Shown: piece by piece, positions 36,729-47,000 of the stretch
How the letters are laid out: every line of letters starts with the position of its first letter
How positions within the stretch are numbered: position 1 is the first letter of the stretch
Assembly (NCBI RefSeq): GCF_030700245.1
Contig: NZ_JAUYZI010000016.1
Location: 51,320-115,319 of the forward strand
Source of the DNA: Methylobacterium amylolyticum
Lineage (GTDB): Bacteria > Pseudomonadota > Alphaproteobacteria > Rhizobiales > Beijerinckiaceae
Direction of reading: 5' to 3'
Length of the DNA stretch: 64,000 bases
Notes under the pieces: model-generated
What the model was told of the DNA's origin: nothing
Databases searched by the model: none
What the model saw: the letters and a program-made list of their open reading frames with translations, nothing else
Made by a program: the position numbers and the translations under genes

Positions 36729-38279
36729 TCACAGAAACTTCGCCGGGTCCGTCTCCGGCGGCGGGGGCGCCACGTCGGCCCGGTTCCACCAGCCGCCGCC
36801 CAGCGCCACGAACAGGGCCGCGGTGTCGGCGTACTGGGTGGCCCGGGCGCTCGCCGAGGTGACCAGCGCCGAGAGGTAGCCCTGCTGGGCGATCAGCACC
36901 TGCGACGAGTTCACGGCGCCCGCGGTGTACTGCTTGCGGATCAGCGACAGGCTCTCGCCCGTCGCCCGCTCGGCGGCCTCGGCGGCGGCCACCGCCCGGG
37001 CGTCGGCCTGGAGGGCGCGGAGCACGTCGGCGACGTTCTGGAAGGCGGTGATCACGGTGGCCTTGTACTGGGCCTGCGCCACGGTCAGCGCCTCCTCCGA
37101 GGCGCGCTGGCGCCGGAACAGGGTGCCCGCGTCGAAGATCGGCGCGGTGGTCTGGCCGAGGATCGTGAAGAAGGCCGCGCCGGGATTGGTGAGCTGGGCG
37201 ATCTGCACCGCGCTCGACCCGCCGGTGACCGTGAGGTTGAACTGCGGCAGGCGGTTGGCCACCGCGACGCCGACATTGGCGGAAGCCTGATGCACCAGCG
37301 CCTCGGCGGCCTTCACGTCCGGCCGCTGCTGGACGAGGCGCGAGGGCAGACTCACCGGCAGCTTGGTCGGCAGGCGCAGGGCGGCCAGGGTGAAGGTCTC
37401 GGAGACTTCTTCCGAGGGCAGGCGGCCGGCGAGCGCGGTCAGCAGGTTGCGCTGCTGGGCGAGCTGCTTCTCCAGCGGCGGCAGGAGCTGCTGCGACAGG
37501 GCGAGCGCCGCCTGCTGCTGCACCACGTCGGCGCCGGCGATCTGCCCCAGCGAGAGCTGCTTGTTGTAGAGGCCCAGCACCTCGGTCTGGGCCTGGATCA
37601 CCTTCCGCGTCGCGTCGATCTCGGCGCGCAGGGCCGCCTCCTGGATCGCGGCGGCGACGACGTTGGCCGTGAGCGCGAGGTAGGCGGCCTCCAACTGGAA
37701 GCGCTGGTTCTCGGTGGTCGCCTCCAGCGCCTCGATCTGGCGCCGGTTCCCGCCGAACACGTCCGGGTTGTAGGAGACCACGGCCTGCGGGGTGTACAGG
37801 CTGTAGAGGTAGTTGGTCGGGTTCAGCAGCGGCGATTGCAGGTCGAGGCCCGGGGCCCGCGAGCCCTGCGCCTGCGGCGTCGCGGTGAGCGACGGGTACA
37901 GGGTGCCCTTCTGCGCCAGCACGTTCTGCTGGGCGATCCGCAGGCTGGCCTGGGCCGCCTCGAGCGTCGGGTTGTTGGCGAGCGCCTGCTCGACGAGGCG
38001 GTTGAGCGCCTTCGAGCGGAACAGGGTCCACCACTGGCCGGGGATGTCGGCGCCGGAGACGAAGCTCTGGTCGGCCGAGCCGCCCTGGCGGGTCCGCACG
38101 GCGTCGGCGGCCGAGGGGTTCTGGAGCCGCTCCCTGGTGTAGCGGGTGACCGGCGGATCCTCGGGCGCCACGAAGTTCGGGCCGACCGCGCAGGCGGACA
38201 GGCCGAGGGCGGCCGCGACCGCGGCGCCGCGCGCCGCGGCGCGGATCCCGCGCCGGCCGATCCCAGCCGCCCCCGTCAT
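36729..38279 (-). CDS. RND efflux outer membrane lipoprotein (NodT/CusC family)
   Basis: 516 residues. Signal peptide with lipobox LSAC (Cys30), then two OEP repeats: WWTLFRSKALNRLVEQALAN begins the first, and QQRPDVKAAEALVHQASANV, FDAGTLFRRQRASEEALTVA the second. It forms the trimeric channel through the outer membrane for the inner-membrane RND pump encoded next to it. ATG 38279 precedes the signal peptide directly. It is the last gene of a three-gene set, 143 bases after the pump gene. Confidence 0.93.
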   Translation of the reverse strand: MTGAAGIGRRGIRAAARGAAVAAALGLSACAVGPNFVAPEDPPVTRYTRERLQNPSAADAVRTRQGGSADQSFVSGADIPGQWWTLFRSKALNRLVEQALANNPTLEAAQASLRIAQQNVLAQKGTLYPSLTATPQAQGSRAPGLDLQSPLLNPTNYLYSLYTPQAVVSYNPDVFGGNRRQIEALEATTENQRFQLEAAYLALTANVVAAAIQEAALRAEIDATRKVIQAQTEVLGLYNKQLSLGQIAGADVVQQQAALALSQQLLPPLEKQLAQQRNLLTALAGRLPSEEVSETFTLAALRLPTKLPVSLPSRLVQQRPDVKAAEALVHQASANVGVAVANRLPQFNLTVTGGSSAVQIAQLTNPGAAFFTILGQTTAPIFDAGTLFRRQRASEEALTVAQAQYKATVITAFQNVADVLRALQADARAVAAAEAAERATGESLSLIRKQYTAGAVNSSQVLIAQQGYLSALVTSASARATQYADTAALFVALGGGWWNRADVAPPPPETDPAKFL

Positions 38280-38422
38280 CGCGCCCCCGACCCGGCCCGG
38301 GAAGGCCGCTCCGTGTCCCGTCCCGTAGAGGGCCGCCGACGGGCGCGCCGTCAATGCCAAGCCGTCCCGGCCCGCGGCCGCGCCGCGCGCCTGTGGCGCC
38401 CGCGCCACGGCCCCGACCCCGG

Positions 38423-41400
38423 TCACGCCGCGTACCTGTGCTCGCGCAGGGCCCGCGCCTCCGGGTTGGTGCCGCGCCGGGAGAACAGCGAGATCAGCAC
38501 CGGCATGATCACCAGGATCAGGTTCGGCGCGAGCAGGATGCCGCCGACCACCACCAGCGCCAGCGGCTTCTGGACCTGCGAGCCGATGCCGGTGGACACC
38601 GCCGCCGGCAGCAGGCCGACGCAGGCGGCCACGCAGGTCATCATCACCGGGCGCATCCGCACCACCGCGGCCTGCCACACCGCCTGGGAGCGCTCCCAGC
38701 CCTCGTCGAGGAGCTGGTTGTAGTAGGCGAGCAGGATCACCCCCTCCATCGTCGAGATGCCGAACAGGGCGATGAAGCCGATCGCCGCCGAGATCGAGAA
38801 CGGCGTGCCCGTGACGAACAGAGCGAGGATGCCGCCGATCATCGCCATCGGGATCACCGACAGGGTGAGCAGCATGTCGGTGAGCGAGGAGAAGTTCACG
38901 AACAGGAGCAGCGCGATCAGCAGCAGGGTGATCGGCACGACGAGGCTCAGCCGGGCGGCGGCCTCCTTCAGGTTGGTGAACTGGCCGACCCACTCCATGT
39001 GGTAGCCGGCCGGCAGGTCGACCTCCTGGGCCACGCGCCGCTGCGCCTCGATCACCGTCGAGCCGAGGTCGCGCCCGCGCACCGAGAACTTGACCGGGAT
39101 GTAGCGCTCCTGGTCCTCGCGGTAGATGAAGGCGGCGCCGGAGACGAGGTCGACGTCGGCGATCTCGGAGAGCGGCACCGGGATCACGCCGCCGTTCGGG
39201 TTCTGGGCGCCGACCGAGATGTTGCGGATCGTCGCCAGCGACGAGCGGAACTCGCGCGCGAGCCGCACCCGCATCGGGAAGTGCCGGTCCGAGCCGTACT
39301 CGTAGAGGTCGCCGACTGTCTGCCCGCCGATCGCCGCCTGGATCGTGGTGTTCACGTCGCCGATCGACAGGCCGTAGCGGGCGGCCTTGTGCCGGTCCAC
39401 GTCGATGCGCACGGTCGGCTGGCCGAGCGACTCGAACACCGACAGGTCGGTGATGCCGGGCACGGTCGCGAGCACCGCCTTGACCTGGTTGGCCGCCTTG
39501 GTGATCGCGGCGAGATCCGTGCCGTAGATCTTGACCGAGTTCTCGCCCTTCACCCCCGAGGCCGCCTCCTGGACGTTGTCCTCGATATACTGCGAGAAGT
39601 TGAACTCGATCCCCGGGAACTCGGCGTCGAGCCGCTTCGACAGGGAGCGGATCAGGCTCTCCTTGTCGAGCCCCCTGCGCCACTGGTCGATCGGCTTCAG
39701 GGGCGCCAGGATCTCGACGTTGAAGAAGCCGGTGGCGTCGGTGCCGTCGCTCGGCCGGCCCTGGTGCGAGATGACGGTGACGACCTCCGGCACCTCGGTG
39801 AAGATCTTGCGCAGGCGCTCCACGTAGGCGTTGCCCGCCTCCAGCGAGATCGAGGCCGGCATGGTGCCGCGCACGTAGAGGTTGCCCTCCTCCAGCTTGG
39901 GCAGGAATTCCAGGCCGAGGTTGCGCGCGGCGAGCCCCGACACCAGCAGGATCGCCAGCATCACCGCCAGCGACAGGATCCGGTTGCGCAGGCCGAACCG
40001 GAGGATGATCTCGTGGCCGAAGCGCAGCAGCCGCACGATCAGGGTGTCGCGCTCCTCCACGCGCTTCGGCAGCAGGATCGCCGACAGGGCCGGCGAGACG
40101 GTGAAGGTGGCGATCAACCCGCCGACCAGCGCGTAGGCGTAGGTCTTGGCCATCGGCCCGAAGATGTGGCCCTCGACGCCGGTCATCGTGAACAGCGGCA
40201 GGAAGCCGACGATGATGATCACCGCCGAGAAGAAGATCGCCCGGTTCACCTCGATGCCGGCGATGGCGATGGTCCCGAGCCGGCCCTTCAGCCCGCCGGG
40301 CGCGTTCTGCCCTTCCGAGTGCTCGGGCTCGGCCAGATGCCGGAACACGTTCTCGACCATGATCACCGTCGCGTCGACGATCAGGCCGAAATCGATCGCG
40401 CCCAGCGACAGGAGGTTGGCCGAATCGCCGCGCACCACGAGGATCAGGATCGCGAAGCCCAGCGCGAACGGGATGGTCGCCGCCACGATGATCGCGCTGG
40501 TGAGCGAGCCCAGGAACAGCCACTGCACGATGAACACCAGCACCACGCCGAACACGAGGTTGTGCATCACCGTGTGGGTGGTGGTGTGGATCAGCCCCGA
40601 GCGGTCGTAGATCCGCTCGATCTTCACGTCGGGGGGCAGCACGGTCGAGGCGTTGATCCGGTCGATCTCGGCCTCGACGCGCTCCAGCGTCGGCAGGCTC
40701 TGGCCGCCGCGGGTCATCAGCACGATGCCCTCGACGATGTCGGGCTGGCCGTCGTGGCCGACGATGCCGAGCCGCGGGGCGTTGGAGACGCGCACCTCCG
40801 CCACGTCGCGCACCAGCACCGGCACGCCGTTAACGAGGCTGATCATCGTGTCGCGGATGTCGTCCATGTCGCGGATCAGGCCGATGCCGCGCACCACCGC
40901 CGATTGCTGCCCCACGTTCAGCGTCTGTCCGCCGACGTTGATCGAGGCGTTGTTCAGGGCGGTGGTGAGCTGCACCAGGGTCAGCCCCTGCGCCTGGAGC
41001 CGGTTCAGGTCGACGGCGACCTCGAACTCCTTGGCCTTGCCGCCGAACGCGGTCACGTCGACGACGCCGGGGATCGCCTTGAAGCGCCGCTGGAGGACCC
41101 AGTCCTGGAGGGTCTTCATGTCCATCGGCGAGTAGCCCGCCGGGCCGACGAGCTTGTAGCGCATGATCTCGCCCACCGGGCTCGTCGGCGAGATCTGCGG
41201 CTGGGCGCCGTTCGGCAGGGTCGGGGCCTGCGACAGGCGGTTGAGCACGCGCTGGAGCGCCTGCTCATACGTGTACTCGTAGTTGAACTGCACCTTCACG
41301 TCGGAGAGGCCGAACAGCGAGATGGTGCGCACCACCGTGGCGTTCGGGATGCCGGCGAGCGCCACTTCGAGCGGGATGGTGATGTAGCGCTCGATCTCGT

Positions 41401-41572
41401 CGGCCGACTGGCCGGGGTTCTGGGTGATGACGTCGACCAGCGGCGGGACCGGGTCGGGATAGGCCTCGATGTTGAGGCGGGTGTAGGCGGCGTAGCCCGC
41501 GCCCAGCATCAGCACGAACAGCAGCACGACGAGGACGCGCTGCTTGAGCGAGAAGACGATCAGGCTGTTCAT
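38423..41572 (-). CDS. CusA/CzcA-family heavy-metal efflux RND transporter
   Basis: 1049 residues with 12 membrane helices and two large periplasmic loops. The TM4 motif LLSLGAIDFGLIVDATVIMV with its two Asp residues is the heavy-metal (HME-RND) signature, as is the start LKQRVLVVLLFVLMLGAG and NPGQSADEIERYITIPLE. It drives proton-coupled export of divalent or monovalent metal cations; which metal cannot be told. It is 4 bases after the adaptor gene stop, so one operon. Confidence 0.94.
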   Translation of the reverse strand: MNSLIVFSLKQRVLVVLLFVLMLGAGYAAYTRLNIEAYPDPVPPLVDVITQNPGQSADEIERYITIPLEVALAGIPNATVVRTISLFGLSDVKVQFNYEYTYEQALQRVLNRLSQAPTLPNGAQPQISPTSPVGEIMRYKLVGPAGYSPMDMKTLQDWVLQRRFKAIPGVVDVTAFGGKAKEFEVAVDLNRLQAQGLTLVQLTTALNNASINVGGQTLNVGQQSAVVRGIGLIRDMDDIRDTMISLVNGVPVLVRDVAEVRVSNAPRLGIVGHDGQPDIVEGIVLMTRGGQSLPTLERVEAEIDRINASTVLPPDVKIERIYDRSGLIHTTTHTVMHNLVFGVVLVFIVQWLFLGSLTSAIIVAATIPFALGFAILILVVRGDSANLLSLGAIDFGLIVDATVIMVENVFRHLAEPEHSEGQNAPGGLKGRLGTIAIAGIEVNRAIFFSAVIIIVGFLPLFTMTGVEGHIFGPMAKTYAYALVGGLIATFTVSPALSAILLPKRVEERDTLIVRLLRFGHEIILRFGLRNRILSLAVMLAILLVSGLAARNLGLEFLPKLEEGNLYVRGTMPASISLEAGNAYVERLRKIFTEVPEVVTVISHQGRPSDGTDATGFFNVEILAPLKPIDQWRRGLDKESLIRSLSKRLDAEFPGIEFNFSQYIEDNVQEAASGVKGENSVKIYGTDLAAITKAANQVKAVLATVPGITDLSVFESLGQPTVRIDVDRHKAARYGLSIGDVNTTIQAAIGGQTVGDLYEYGSDRHFPMRVRLAREFRSSLATIRNISVGAQNPNGGVIPVPLSEIADVDLVSGAAFIYREDQERYIPVKFSVRGRDLGSTVIEAQRRVAQEVDLPAGYHMEWVGQFTNLKEAAARLSLVVPITLLLIALLLFVNFSSLTDMLLTLSVIPMAMIGGILALFVTGTPFSISAAIGFIALFGISTMEGVILLAYYNQLLDEGWERSQAVWQAAVVRMRPVMMTCVAACVGLLPAAVSTGIGSQVQKPLALVVVGGILLAPNLILVIMPVLISLFSRRGTNPEARALREHRYAA

Positions 41573-41576
41573 CGCC

Positions 41577-42908
41577 TCACGACGCCTTCTCGCCCGAGGC
41601 CGCCCGGTCGATGAACAGGGCGCCGCGGGTGACGATCTGCTCGCCGGCCTGGAGGCCCTCCACGACCTGGGCGCTGTCGCCGTTGATCAGCCCGAGCCGG
41701 ACGTTCCGCGCCTCCACCGCCCCGTCGGGGCGGGCGACCCAGACGTGGGTGCGCTCGCCCTCGTAGACGACGGCCGCCAGCGGCACCGAGGGCGAGGGCT
41801 CGCCCTTGCCGGTGATGATCGTGTAGGTCGCGAACATCTCCGGCTTGAGCACCCGGTCGGGGTTGTCGACCTCGCTGCGCACGGCGAGCCGGCGGGTGGC
41901 CGCGTCGAGGCTCGCGGCCATGTAGTTGACCCGCGCCTTGAACACCCGGGCGCCGAAGCCCGCCACCCGCGCCTCGACCTCCTGGCCGATGCGGATCTTC
42001 GGGATCTCGCTCTCGCGCACGTTGGCCACGAGCCACACGGTGGAGAGGTCGCCGATCACGAACAGCGGGTCGCTCGACGCGCTGACGTACTGCCCGATGC
42101 CGACCTTGCGCTGGACGATGGTGCCGGCGATCGGCGCCCGGATCTGCGTCTCCGGGCTCATCGTGCCGTTCTTCTCGTAGGCGGCGATCTCGGCGTCGGT
42201 CTTGCCGAGCAGCCGCAGGCGGTTCTTCACCGCCTCCAGGCTCGCCTCGGCGGTCTTCAGGTCGCTCTGGGCGGCGATCACGTCGTTCTGCGCGGACTGG
42301 TAGTCCTTCAGCGCCACCGCGCGGGCCTGGAACAGCTCCTGCTGCCGCTGGGCGATGGTCACGTCGAGCTTGAGCAGCGCCTGCTGCTTCTGCACGTTGT
42401 TCAGGGCGGCCTGGTAGTCGCTCTGCGCCTGGAGCATGTCGGTGGCTTCGAGCGTCAGCAGCACCGCGCCGGCCTTCACGTCGTCGCCCGCCCGCACCAG
42501 GACCCGGGTGACGCGCCCGGAATAGGGCGACACGACGGGCACGTTGTCGTCCTCGTTGAGCGCGATGCGCCCCTCGGCCGACCCTTCGGGCCGGAACACC
42601 TGGGTCGCCACCGGCAGGATCTCGAAGGCGGCGCGCTGCTCCTTGCTCGGCCGGAACACCCGCTCGACCGGGGCGGCCTTGCCGATGTCGATGCCCGGAT
42701 CCGCGTTGCCGGACTCGAACAGGCCCTTGACCGAGGCGACGACGCCCTCGGCGACGGCGCGGGCGCGCTCGGGCTGGAGGTAGGCGAAGGCGCCGGCGCC
42801 TGCGAGCGCGAGGAGCGCGGCGAGGATCGCGAGGGCGCGGCCGCGGCGGCGCGCCGGGGCGGGGCTGGCGAGGCCCTCGTCCTGTTCGAGCGGGTTGCGG
42901 GCGTCCAT
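41577..42908 (-). CDS. RND efflux periplasmic adaptor subunit (CusB/CzcB-like)
   Basis: 443 residues. An N-terminal membrane anchor (ALAILAALLALAGAGAFAYL) is followed by a barrel-sandwich (SPYSGRVTRVLVRAGDDVKA), a helical hairpin (residues 155-230) and the returning half IRAPIAGTIVQRKVGIGQYV, then LVANVRESEIPKIRIGQEVE. It links the pump to the outer-membrane channel. No Met/His-rich metal-binding N-terminus is visible. It is the first gene of the operon, whose promoter must lie in the 401-base gap upstream. Confidence 0.92.
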   Translation of the reverse strand: MDARNPLEQDEGLASPAPARRRGRALAILAALLALAGAGAFAYLQPERARAVAEGVVASVKGLFESGNADPGIDIGKAAPVERVFRPSKEQRAAFEILPVATQVFRPEGSAEGRIALNEDDNVPVVSPYSGRVTRVLVRAGDDVKAGAVLLTLEATDMLQAQSDYQAALNNVQKQQALLKLDVTIAQRQQELFQARAVALKDYQSAQNDVIAAQSDLKTAEASLEAVKNRLRLLGKTDAEIAAYEKNGTMSPETQIRAPIAGTIVQRKVGIGQYVSASSDPLFVIGDLSTVWLVANVRESEIPKIRIGQEVEARVAGFGARVFKARVNYMAASLDAATRRLAVRSEVDNPDRVLKPEMFATYTIITGKGEPSPSVPLAAVVYEGERTHVWVARPDGAVEARNVRLGLINGDSAQVVEGLQAGEQIVTRGALFIDRAASGEKAS

Positions 42909-43309
42909 GAGCGTCGCGTCAGCCGGGATGGGGGAGGGGCACGATTCGCGCCGGGACCCGGCACAGGCAGTGAGCGGACGGGTGGTGCATTTCTAAGGCA
43001 CGGAACCGGACCCGCGCCCGGCCGGCGGGACCGCCTCCCCGCGGCTGCGGGCGAGGGTTAACCCTGCGTCAAGGCGGCCACAATCGACGGTTTCGTGAGA
43101 ACGGGAGAGGGGCGCTGCCTGCGCTGTTGCGGCCACAGTCACGGATTCCGTCGGGAGGCGGTCCGCCGTCTCTGGGCGAGCCCCGTGACGGTCGCGTGAC
43201 AGGGACGCGTGACAGGCGCGCGGGGCCCTTCCGTTGGCCGGGACGCGCTACAATGTTACAGGGCGCGACCCCGAACGCATCCACGCCCGAACCCATCGAC
43301 AGGCCCGCC
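42909..43309. other. Divergent regulatory region, RND efflux operon / COG0523 gene
   Basis: 401 bases without a supported gene. It contains a perfect 12-bp palindrome AGGGTTAACCCT (43054-43065) and a direct repeat CGCGTGACAGG at 43193-43203 and 43206-43216. Both are candidate regulator sites for metal control of either side; no match to a known Zur or CueR box is claimed. Confidence 0.45.
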
Positions 43310-44293
43310 ATGACGACAGCCGCGCAGACCCCCGACGGCAGGATCCCGGTCACGGTGCTCACCGGCTATCTCGGCGCCGGCAAGACCACGCTCCTCAACC
43401 GCATCCTCACCGAGAACCACGGGCGCCGCTACGCGGTGATCGTCAACGAGTTCGGCGAGATCGGCATCGACAACGACCTCGTCGTCGGCGCGGACGAGGA
43501 GGTGTTCGAGATGAACAACGGCTGCGTCTGCTGCACCGTGCGCGGCGACCTGATCCGGATCATGGACGGGCTGGTCAAGCGCCGGGGCAAGTTCGACGCG
43601 ATCATCGTCGAGACCACCGGGCTCGCCGACCCGGCCCCCGTCGCCCAGACCTTCTTCGTCGATCAGGATGTCGGCGGCGCCGCGCGCCTCGACGCGGTGG
43701 TGACGGTGGCCGACGCCAAGTGGCTCTCCGACCGCCTGAAGGACGCCCCCGAGGCGAAGAACCAGATCGCCTTCGCCGACGTGATCCTGCTCAACAAGGC
43801 CGACCTCGTGGAGGCGGACGACCTCGCCCGGGTCGAGGGCGAGATCCGGGCGATCAACCCGCTGGCCAAGCTCCACCGCACCACCAACTGCGCCGTGCCC
43901 CTCGACGCCGTGCTGGAGCGCAACGCCTTCGACCTCGACCGCATCCTGGAGGTGGAGCCCGAATTCCTGGAAGAGGGCCACCACCACCATCACGACGCGG
44001 ACATCCGCTCGATCTCGGCGAAGATCGACGGCCCGGTGGACCCGGAGAAGTTCATGCCCTGGATCTCGAACCTGACCCAGGTGCAGGGACCCGACATCCT
44101 GCGCTGCAAGGGCATCGTCGCCTTCCCCGACGAGCCCAAGCGCTTCGTCTTCCAGGGCGTGCACATGATCCTCGACGGGGACGTGCAGGGGGAATGGGGC
44201 GCCGACGAGACGCGCGTGTCGCGGGTGGTGTTCATCGGCCGCAACCTCGACGAGGCGGCGATCCGCGAGGGGTTCGAGAGCTGCCGGATGTGA
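43310..44293 (+). CDS. CobW/COG0523-family GTP-binding metallochaperone
   Basis: 327 residues. G3E GTPase with Walker [14 protein letters not shown] (P-loop 19-27), the metal-binding CxCC in [13 protein letters not shown] (Cys72, Cys74, Cys75), the Walker B region around [12 protein letters not shown] and NKAD in [14 protein letters not shown] histidine run GHHHHHD lies before the CobW C-terminal domain. Such proteins deliver zinc or other metals to enzymes. The start at 43310 gives [20 protein letters not shown] at 43253 is possible. Confidence 0.92.
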   Translation: MTTAAQTPDGRIPVTVLTGYLGAGKTTLLNRILTENHGRRYAVIVNEFGEIGIDNDLVVGADEEVFEMNNGCVCCTVRGDLIRIMDGLVKRRGKFDAIIVETTGLADPAPVAQTFFVDQDVGGAARLDAVVTVADAKWLSDRLKDAPEAKNQIAFADVILLNKADLVEADDLARVEGEIRAINPLAKLHRTTNCAVPLDAVLERNAFDLDRILEVEPEFLEEGHHHHHDADIRSISAKIDGPVDPEKFMPWISNLTQVQGPDILRCKGIVAFPDEPKRFVFQGVHMILDGDVQGEWGADETRVSRVVFIGRNLDEAAIREGFESCRM

Positions 44294-44304
44294 GAGGGCC
44301 TCTC

Positions 44305-44405
44305 TTCCCCCTTGTGGGGAGGAGCCGGAGGTGGGGGTGGTGCAGGAGGCACCGGATCGCTTGATCCTGCGCCACCCCCACCCCTAACCCCTCCCCACAA
44401 GGGGG
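44305..44405. terminator. Nested inverted repeat between convergent genes
   Basis: Outer arms TTCCCCCTTGTGGGGAGG (44305-44322) and CCTCCCCACAAGGGGG (44390-44405); inner arms GTGGGGGTGG (44331-44340) and CCACCCCCAC (44372-44381). It lies between convergent stops at 44293 and 44414 and probably serves as a two-way terminator. It belongs to the same type of palindrome as those at 17260 and 36695. Confidence 0.7.
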
Positions 44406-44413
44406 AGGGGAAC

Positions 44414-45529
44414 TCACACCACCACGGTGATCGCCTGCGCCGCGCGCGTCAGCCCCGTGTAGAGCCAGCGCGCCCGGTGCTCGCGGAAGGCGTAGGCCTC
44501 GTCGAACAGGGTCACCCGGTCCCACTGCGACCCCTGCGCCTTGTGCACGGTCAGCGCGTAGCCGTAGGTGAACTCGTCGGTCTCCCGCCGCAGGAACAGC
44601 GGGATCTCCTCGTCGGTGCCGGTGATCATCGCCCGCAGCACCTTGATGTCGGTGGGGCGGCGGCGCAAAGCCGGGTCGTCCTCGGGCACCACGTCGAGGC
44701 GGACCATGTCGGGCCGCGGCGGGTTGCGCACCGCCTGCACCGTCCAGGTCGAGCCGTTGAGCAGGCCCTTCACCCGGTCGTTCCTCAGGCAGACGAGCTT
44801 CTCCCCCACCGCCGGCATCGGGTCGGTGTGGCCGGCGAGTTCCCGCAGGCGGCCGTTGTAGAGGCGGCGGGTCTTGTTGAGGCCCACCAGCACCTGGTCG
44901 CATTCCAGCACCTCGGCCGGGTCCAGCTCCCGGCGGGAGACGACGCGGCTCTGGCCGTAGACGCCGAGGTCGAGGCGCCCGCCCTCGCGCACGGTCATGG
45001 CCATGCGCACGATCGGGTCGTCCTTGGCCTGCCGGTGGACCTCGGTGAGCATCACGTCGGGCTCGGCTTCCGTGAAGAAGCCGCCGCCGCGCACCGGGGG
45101 GAGCTGGGCGGGGTCGCCCAGCACCAGCACCGGCTTGTCGAACGACAGGAGGTCGTTGCCGAGGTCCGAATCGACCATCGAGCACTCGTCGATGACGATG
45201 AGGTCGGCCTTGGCGGCGGCGCCGGAGCGGTTGAGGGTGAAGGTCGGCCCGCCCTCCTCGGCCTCCTTGGTGCGGTAGATCAGCGAGTGGATGGTGGCCG
45301 CGTCGTAGCAGCCCTTCTGGCGCATCACCGAGGCGGCCTTGCCGGTGAAGGCGCCGAACACGACCGAGCCGTCGACGTCCTCGGCGATGCGCCGGGCGAG
45401 CGTGGTCTTGCCGGTGCCGGCGTAGCCGAACAGGCGGAACACCTGCGCGCCGCCGTCCCGCCGCCACGCGGCGATCGCCTTCAGCGCCGCGTCCTGCTGC
45501 GGGGCGAAGCTTCCGGGCAGCCCCGCCAT
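44414..45529 (-). CDS. Small SF1-type ATP-dependent helicase (RecD-like)
   Basis: 371 residues. Walker A is FGYAGTGKTT (residues 34-43), then GAFTGKAASVM, the Walker B LIVIDECSMVD, VLGDPAQLPPV (motif III) and a UvrD_C2 C-terminus YGYALTVHKAQGSQWD with WLYTGLTRAAQAITVV (motif VI). It lacks the N-terminal domains of RecD2. Similar short proteins are annotated as RecD-like exonuclease V subunits or AAA helicases. Its ATG overlaps the hemF stop by one base (TGATG), so the two are coupled. Confidence 0.88.
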   Translation of the reverse strand: MAGLPGSFAPQQDAALKAIAAWRRDGGAQVFRLFGYAGTGKTTLARRIAEDVDGSVVFGAFTGKAASVMRQKGCYDAATIHSLIYRTKEAEEGGPTFTLNRSGAAAKADLIVIDECSMVDSDLGNDLLSFDKPVLVLGDPAQLPPVRGGGFFTEAEPDVMLTEVHRQAKDDPIVRMAMTVREGGRLDLGVYGQSRVVSRRELDPAEVLECDQVLVGLNKTRRLYNGRLRELAGHTDPMPAVGEKLVCLRNDRVKGLLNGSTWTVQAVRNPPRPDMVRLDVVPEDDPALRRRPTDIKVLRAMITGTDEEIPLFLRRETDEFTYGYALTVHKAQGSQWDRVTLFDEAYAFREHRARWLYTGLTRAAQAITVVV

Positions 45530-46461
45530 CAGGGCCAGCGCACGGTCGGCGGCAGGGAGGACAGGATCGAGGCGACGTTGCCGCCGGTCTTCAGCCCGAA
45601 GATGGTGCCGCGGTCGTAGAGCAGGTTGAACTCCACGTAGCGCCCGCGCCGGACCTGCTGCTCCAGCCGGTCGTCCTCGGTCCAGGGCCGGGCCATGTTG
45701 GCGCGCATGATCGGCGGGTAGGCGTCCAGGAAGGCGAGCCCGACATCTTTCGTGAAGGCGAGGTCGGCTCCCGGATCGCCGCTCCAGCGATAATCGTAAA
45801 AGATGCCGCCGATGCCGCGGGGCTCGTCGCGGTGCTTGAGGTGGAAATACGCGTCGCACCACGCCTTGTAGCGGGGGTAGTCGCCGCCGTGCCGCCCGCA
45901 GGCGGCCTCCAGGCAGGCGTGGAAGTGCCGGCTGTCGGGGTCGTCCTGGTTGCGGCGGCGCTCCAGCACGGGGGTGAGGTCGGCCCCGCCCCCGAACCAC
46001 GCCTTCGTCGTCGCCACGAACCGGGTGTTCATGTGCACGGTCGGCGCGTGCGGGTTCCAGGGATGGGCGATCAGCGAGATGCCGGTGGCGAAGAAGCGCG
46101 GGTCGTCCGCGGCGCCCGGCATCTGCGCCCGGAACTCGGGGGCGAACTCGCCGTGCACCGTCGAGATGTGCACCCCCGCCTTCTCGAACACCCGGCCCTT
46201 GAGCATCGCCATCACGCCGCCGCCGCCCGGCGCGCCGGTGTGGTCGGTGCGCGCCCACGGCGTCTTCACGAAGCGGCCGGGCTCGGCCGGCGCGTCCGGG
46301 TGGAAGGGGCCCGCGGCCTCGTCCTCCAGCGCCTCGAAGGCCGCGACGATGCGGTCCCGCAGGCTCGCGAACCACGCGGCGGCCTCCGCCTTCATCGCCG
46401 TCACGTCGGCCTCGGAGGCGGGGAGCGCCAGCGCGGCGCGGGGATCCTGCGGGGTCGTCAT
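45529..46461 (-). CDS. hemF: Oxygen-dependent coproporphyrinogen III oxidase
   Basis: 310 residues, the aerobic enzyme of heme synthesis that decarboxylates coproporphyrinogen III. Signature blocks: [71 protein letters not shown] and [20 protein letters not shown]. The ATG at 46461 gives the usual MTTPQDPR start. It is coupled to the helicase gene, an odd pairing in functional terms. Confidence 0.95.
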   Translation of the reverse strand: MTTPQDPRAALALPASEADVTAMKAEAAAWFASLRDRIVAAFEALEDEAAGPFHPDAPAEPGRFVKTPWARTDHTGAPGGGGVMAMLKGRVFEKAGVHISTVHGEFAPEFRAQMPGAADDPRFFATGISLIAHPWNPHAPTVHMNTRFVATTKAWFGGGADLTPVLERRRNQDDPDSRHFHACLEAACGRHGGDYPRYKAWCDAYFHLKHRDEPRGIGGIFYDYRWSGDPGADLAFTKDVGLAFLDAYPPIMRANMARPWTEDDRLEQQVRRGRYVEFNLLYDRGTIFGLKTGGNVASILSSLPPTVRWP

Positions 46462-46568
46462 GGCCCGAGGCTTTCCCACCGCGCCGCCCGGGCGTCAATT
46501 CATCCGCGCCGACCCCGAGCGGCGCCGCCGCGACGTCCGCCGGCCCGGCGGTGTCGCACCGGGGCGCG

Positions 46569-47000
46569 TCAGCCCCGTCCGGGCGGCGCCTCCTCCGGCC
46601 GGCGCTCGGCCACCGGCTTGAGGAGGCCGGTGGCGGTGGCGACCAAGCCGCCGCCCTCGGTCCGGATCTCCGCCTCGCAGAACAGCACCGAGCGCCCGGC
46701 CCGGGTCACGCGCCCCTCCGCGATCAGCACCCCGCGGCCGGGGGCGAGGAAGCGGGTCTGCATGTCGAGGGTCACCACCGGCCGCCCGGCATTCAGGCGG
46801 GCGGCGGTGCCGAGCGCCACGTCGAGCAGCGTGCACAGGATGCCGCCGTGGGCGATGCCGAGGTTGTTGCCGTGCTCGGGCGCGAGCGCGAGGCGCAGGC
46901 GCGTGCGGCCCTCGCGCACGTCGAGCGCCTCGATCCCGCAGAAGTTCACGAACGGGATATGCGCCCCGAACACCGTGCCCCGCACCGCCTCGCCGTCCAC
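46569..47000 (-). CDS. PaaI-family thioesterase
   Basis: 143 residues with one hotdog domain: PFVNFCGIEALDVREGRTRL, EHGNNLGIAHGGILCTLLDV (the HGG of the active site), VVTLDMQTRFLAPGRGVLIA and ATGLLKPV at the end. GTG at 47000 follows GGGGAG at good spacing and is preferred to longer versions that begin with Arg-rich leader sequence. The acyl-CoA substrate is unknown. Confidence 0.85.
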   Translation of the reverse strand: MDGEAVRGTVFGAHIPFVNFCGIEALDVREGRTRLRLALAPEHGNNLGIAHGGILCTLLDVALGTAARLNAGRPVVTLDMQTRFLAPGRGVLIAEGRVTRAGRSVLFCEAEIRTEGGGLVATATGLLKPVAERRPEEAPPGRG

